From contig UQJV01000018.1 of NCBI GenBank assembly GCA_900541475.1, positions 1-36,689 on the forward strand: a DNA stretch of 36,689 bases. The letters are read 5' to 3'. The translations under genes and the position numbers were made by a program. The notes under the pieces are model-generated. The model was given only the letters and a program-made list of their open reading frames with translations. It was not told where the DNA came from and did not search any database. Shown one piece after another: positions 33,723-36,689 of this stretch. How positions within the stretch are numbered: position 1 is the first letter of the stretch; every line of letters starts with the position of its first letter. This DNA comes from an uncultured Collinsella sp. (GTDB lineage Bacteria; Actinomycetota; Coriobacteriia; Coriobacteriales; Coriobacteriaceae).

Positions 33723-36491
33723 ATGCTGATGCTCAAAACCGCCACGGTACTCGAAGCCATCTCCAAGCGCCGCCGCACGGCGCGCCCCGCCGCTCATACC
33801 GGCCTGTCCAAGAACACCATATTCGCCGCCACCCATAGTGCCGAAGACGCCCTCGTACTGCTTGACGCCACGGCAAACGGCCTCACCGCCGAGCAGGCAA
33901 CCGAGCGCCTGGACGCCTCCGGCCCCAACGCCATCGAGGCACCGACCAAGACGCTCGCCCGCCGCATCGCCGATGCGTTCATCGATCCTTTCGCCGGCAT
34001 CCTCGCCGCGCTCGCGCTGGTCTCGCTCTACATCGACGTGCTCGCCGTGCCTGAGCCGCAGCGCGACCCCTCCACGGTCATCGTCATCGGCATCATGCTG
34101 CTGGTATCGGGCGGCATGAAGTTTATCCAAGAAGCCCGCAGCGGCAATGCGGCAGAGGCCCTCAAGGACCTGGTCTCCAACACCTGCACCGCCCTGCGCG
34201 ACGGCGAGCGCATCGAGATTCCCTTCGACGAGCTCGTCCCCGGCGATGTAATCCGCCTCTCTGCCGGCGACATGGTGCCGGCCGATGCCCGCATCATCAC
34301 CGCACGCGACCTGTTTGTGATCGAGTCCGCACTCACCGGCGAGAGCGAGGCCGTCGAGAAGTCCGCTTCCATCACCGTCGTCGAGGGTGCCGACGGCTCC
34401 GCGCTGCCACTCTCCGCCTGCAAGAACATCGTCTTTACCGGCACCTCCGTGCAAAACGGCACCGCCATGGCGCTTGTCGTTGCCACTGGCTCGGACACCT
34501 ACCTGGGCGGCATCGCCAAGATGCTCAACGGGCGCGGCGAGAAGAGCGCGTTTGACCGCGGCGTGTCGAGCGTCTCCATGCTGCTCGTACGCCTCATGCT
34601 CGTTATGGCGCCAGCCGTCTTTGCCATCAACGCCGCCACCAAGGGCAACGTCATCGACGCGCTGCTGTTCGCCACGAGCGTGGCCGTGGGCATCACGCCG
34701 CAGATGCTTCCCGTCATCGTGACCACGAGCCTGTCACAGGGCGCCAAGGACCTCGCTCGTCGCCAGGTTATCGTCAAGGAGCTGCCGGCGATCCAAAACC
34801 TGGGCGCCATGGACGTGCTATGCTGCGACAAGACCGGCACTCTCACCGAAGACCGCATCGTGCTCGAGCGCTACCTCAACACCGATGGCAACGAGGACGC
34901 ACGCGTTCTGCGCCATGCGTTTTTGAACAGTTTCTTCCAGACCGGCCTCAAGAACCTTATCGACCTGGCCGTAATCGACCGTGCCGATGTGACACCCTCG
35001 ACCGTCGCACCCGATTCCATGCTGGGCCAGAGCCTGCGCGACCGCTATACCAAGGTCGACGAGGTGCCCTTCGATTTCTCGCGCCGTCGCCTGAGCGTAG
35101 TTGTCGCCGACGCCCAGGGCAAAACCCAGATGGTTACCAAGGGAGCTGCCGAGGAAATGCTCGAGATCTGCTCCTTTGTCGAGGTCGATGGCATCGCCCA
35201 GCCGCTCACCAAAGACAAGCTCGCCCAGATTCGCAAGCAGGTCGCTGGACTCAACGCCGAGGGCCTGCGCGTGATTGCCGTGGCGCAGAAGACCAATCCG
35301 CGCTGCGTGGGCGAGTTTGGCATCGCCGACGAGTGCGACATGGTGCTGATGGGCTTTTTGGCCTTCCTCGATCCGCCCAAAGCAAGTGCCGCGGGCGCTG
35401 TCGCCACGCTCGAAGCCAAGGGCGTGGCGGTCAAGGTCCTGACTGGCGACAACGACCGCGTCGCCGCCACCGTCTGTGAGCAGATCGGCATCGACGCGAG
35501 CAACGTCTTGCTCGGCTCCGAAATCGATGCGCTCGATGACGCCGAACTTGCCGAGCGCGCCGAGAAAACCCACCTCTTCGCCAAGCTCTCGCCGCTGCAG
35601 AAGGCGCGCCTGGTACGTGTCATGCGCGAGATGCTCGGCCACACCGTGGGCTTTATGGGCGACGGCATCAACGACGCCGCCGCCATGCGTGCGAGCGATT
35701 GCGGCATCTCGGTCGATTCGGCCGTCGACATTGCCAAGGAATCCGCCGATATCATCTTGCTTCAGAAGGACCTAGGCGTGCTCGAGCGCGGCATCATCGA
35801 AGGCCGCCGCACCTACGGCAACCTGCTCAAGTACCTCAAGACCACAGTGAGCTCCAACTTTGGCAACGTGTTCTCCGTGACCGTCGCGAGCCTGTTCTTG
35901 CCGTTTTTGCCCATGAGTGCCCTGCAGCTGGTGCTGCTGTCGCTCGTCTACGAGATCGTGTGCATCGCGCTACCGTGGGACACCGTCGATGACGTCTGGA
36001 CCGCCCGTCCGCGCTCCTGGGACGCCGCGTCCATCAAGGGCTTTATGCTCGAGCTGGGCCCCGTGAGCTCGCTGTTTGACATCGTGACCTTCGCCGCGCT
36101 CTTCTTTGTGGTGTGCCCCGCCACCGTGGGCGCAAGCTGGTCCGAACTCTCCGGGACGGGCAGCGTCGCGGGTATGGCGACCTTTGCCGCACTCTTCCAG
36201 AGTGGCTGGTTTATCGAGTCTATGTGGTCGCAGACGCTCGTGATCCACATGCTGCGCTCCCCGCGCCTGCCGAGCCTACGTGACCACGCCGCGCCGGCAC
36301 TGTGCGCGCTCACCGTGCTAGGCCTGGCGCTTGTCACCTGGCTGCCGGCAAGCCCCATCGCCGATGCGCTCGGCCTCATGACGCTGCCCACGAGCTTTTT
36401 TGGGCTGCTCATTGGCATCGTTACCGCCTACATCGCGCTCACCCAGCTGGCAAAGCGCCGCTACATTGCCCGCCACGGCGAGCTGCTGTAG
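33723..36491 (+). CDS. mgtA: Magnesium-translocating P-type ATPase, MgtA type
   Basis: Membrane pump importing Mg2+ (P3B ATPase). The 922 residues match the family (about 900). The N-terminal cytosolic part is basic. Actuator-domain TGES is in ESALTGESEAVEKS. The phosphorylation site is CCDKTGTLTEDRIVLERYLN with the MgtA-style continuation LRHAFLNSFFQTGLKNLIDLA. The hinge is VGFMGDGINDAAAMRASDCGISVD. About ten membrane segments are seen, e.g. PFAGILAALALVSLYIDVL, VIVIGIMLLVSGG, the later LFLPFLPMSALQLVLLSLVYE and the C-terminal pairs. The start follows AAGGAGG. It stands alone, with a leader ORF, hairpin and promoter palindrome upstream that may adjust expression to Mg2+. No M-box riboswitch was recognised. 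Confidence 0.95.
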   Translation: MLMLKTATVLEAISKRRRTARPAAHTGLSKNTIFAATHSAEDALVLLDATANGLTAEQATERLDASGPNAIEAPTKTLARRIADAFIDPFAGILAALALVSLYIDVLAVPEPQRDPSTVIVIGIMLLVSGGMKFIQEARSGNAAEALKDLVSNTCTALRDGERIEIPFDELVPGDVIRLSAGDMVPADARIITARDLFVIESALTGESEAVEKSASITVVEGADGSALPLSACKNIVFTGTSVQNGTAMALVVATGSDTYLGGIAKMLNGRGEKSAFDRGVSSVSMLLVRLMLVMAPAVFAINAATKGNVIDALLFATSVAVGITPQMLPVIVTTSLSQGAKDLARRQVIVKELPAIQNLGAMDVLCCDKTGTLTEDRIVLERYLNTDGNEDARVLRHAFLNSFFQTGLKNLIDLAVIDRADVTPSTVAPDSMLGQSLRDRYTKVDEVPFDFSRRRLSVVVADAQGKTQMVTKGAAEEMLEICSFVEVDGIAQPLTKDKLAQIRKQVAGLNAEGLRVIAVAQKTNPRCVGEFGIADECDMVLMGFLAFLDPPKASAAGAVATLEAKGVAVKVLTGDNDRVAATVCEQIGIDASNVLLGSEIDALDDAELAERAEKTHLFAKLSPLQKARLVRVMREMLGHTVGFMGDGINDAAAMRASDCGISVDSAVDIAKESADIILLQKDLGVLERGIIEGRRTYGNLLKYLKTTVSSNFGNVFSVTVASLFLPFLPMSALQLVLLSLVYEIVCIALPWDTVDDVWTARPRSWDAASIKGFMLELGPVSSLFDIVTFAALFFVVCPATVGASWSELSGTGSVAGMATFAALFQSGWFIESMWSQTLVIHMLRSPRLPSLRDHAAPALCALTVLGLALVTWLPASPIADALGLMTLPTSFFGLLIGIVTAYIALTQLAKRRYIARHGELL

Positions 36492-36591
36492 CAAGCAAGC
36501 GGAAAACACCCTGCCAGCTGCCATTACCGCTACCACAGCTGCCGACGCCGCTGCCGTTGCCTCTGTCGCCGCCGCAGCCTATCCCCTCAGC

Positions 36592-36664
36592 AGTTGCGGT
36601 GAAATAGTTCCTGTTTAAGGTCCCGTGACTTTAATTGGGGGTGCGGACGATTTCTTGGACCGCG
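36592..36664 (+). mobile_element. Terminus of a second IS3-type element, running off the window
   Basis: AGTTGCGGTGAAATAG, 29 variable bases, GGGGGTGCGGAC, 6 variable bases, TTGGACCGCG: the same blocks and spacings as the left IS end at 839-911, in opposite orientation. CGCCTAGGCG and TTGGA/TCCAA after it can fold into a hairpin, as at the left end. The transposase gene would lie beyond 36689. Between mgtA and this end (36492-36591) is only low-complexity GCC/GCT-rich sequence. Confidence 0.55.
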
Positions 36665-36689
36665 CCTAGGCGTATCCAAGCTTCCTGCG

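Overview
The window looks like a chromosomal segment of a high-GC Coriobacteriia (Actinomycetota), most likely Collinsella or a close relative. This rests on the dnaK-grpE-dnaJ-hspR arrangement with a MerR-type HspR, the style of the IS3-family transposase, the nad and hyp operons, and intergenic hairpins built around a GGGACAGG core. The genus is an inference from gene content and style; no database search was made.

Layout, left to right. Positions 1-911 hold the 5' part of an outward-facing IS3-type element. From 936 to 11527 is a minus-strand protein-quality-control block: clpB, an aconitase-like hydratase, hspR, a zinc-finger-less dnaJ, grpE and dnaK. clpB and dnaK, the two outer heat-shock genes, share a near-identical 27-bp inverted repeat in their promoters, which is probably the HspR operator. 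Between clpB and the hydratase is an AT-rich array of three ~80-bp units. At 11935 is a small 2[4Fe-4S] ferredoxin. From 12213 to 16165 is the NAD de novo operon nadA-nadB-nadC-niaR, with a 19-bp perfect palindrome over its promoter (likely the NiaR operator). A histidine-kinase remnant, an unidentified protein and thioredoxin follow.

Positions 17728-23600 form a plus-strand nickel/[NiFe]-hydrogenase maturation cluster: a small helical protein, a NikR with a His-rich N-terminus, hypF, hypC, hypD and hypE. No hypA, hypB or hydrogenase is present here. Next come a HAD phosphatase, a lipoprotein, a free-standing PTS EIIA-Glc domain, a GH1 6-phospho-beta-glucosidase, an AraC regulator divergent from a large glycoside hydrolase, an RpiR-type regulator, pyrE, and an MgtA-type magnesium P-type ATPase preceded by a possible 23-codon leader ORF. 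The window closes with a second copy of the IS terminus seen on the left, in opposite orientation, so the two ends face outward.

The most interesting material is intergenic. Two ~190-200-nt elements (24511-24700 and 32391-32595) share one folding plan: a long rod stem capped by a conserved GACC-TTCT-GGTC hairpin, then a 3' GTTACG...CGTAAC hairpin with a GGTA loop. Their stem sequences differ by compensating changes, which points to a structured RNA or a structured mobile repeat. A partial relative lies beside hspR. Other candidates are the 80-bp array upstream of clpB, the constant-core hairpin family, and the leader ORF/hairpin in front of mgtA.
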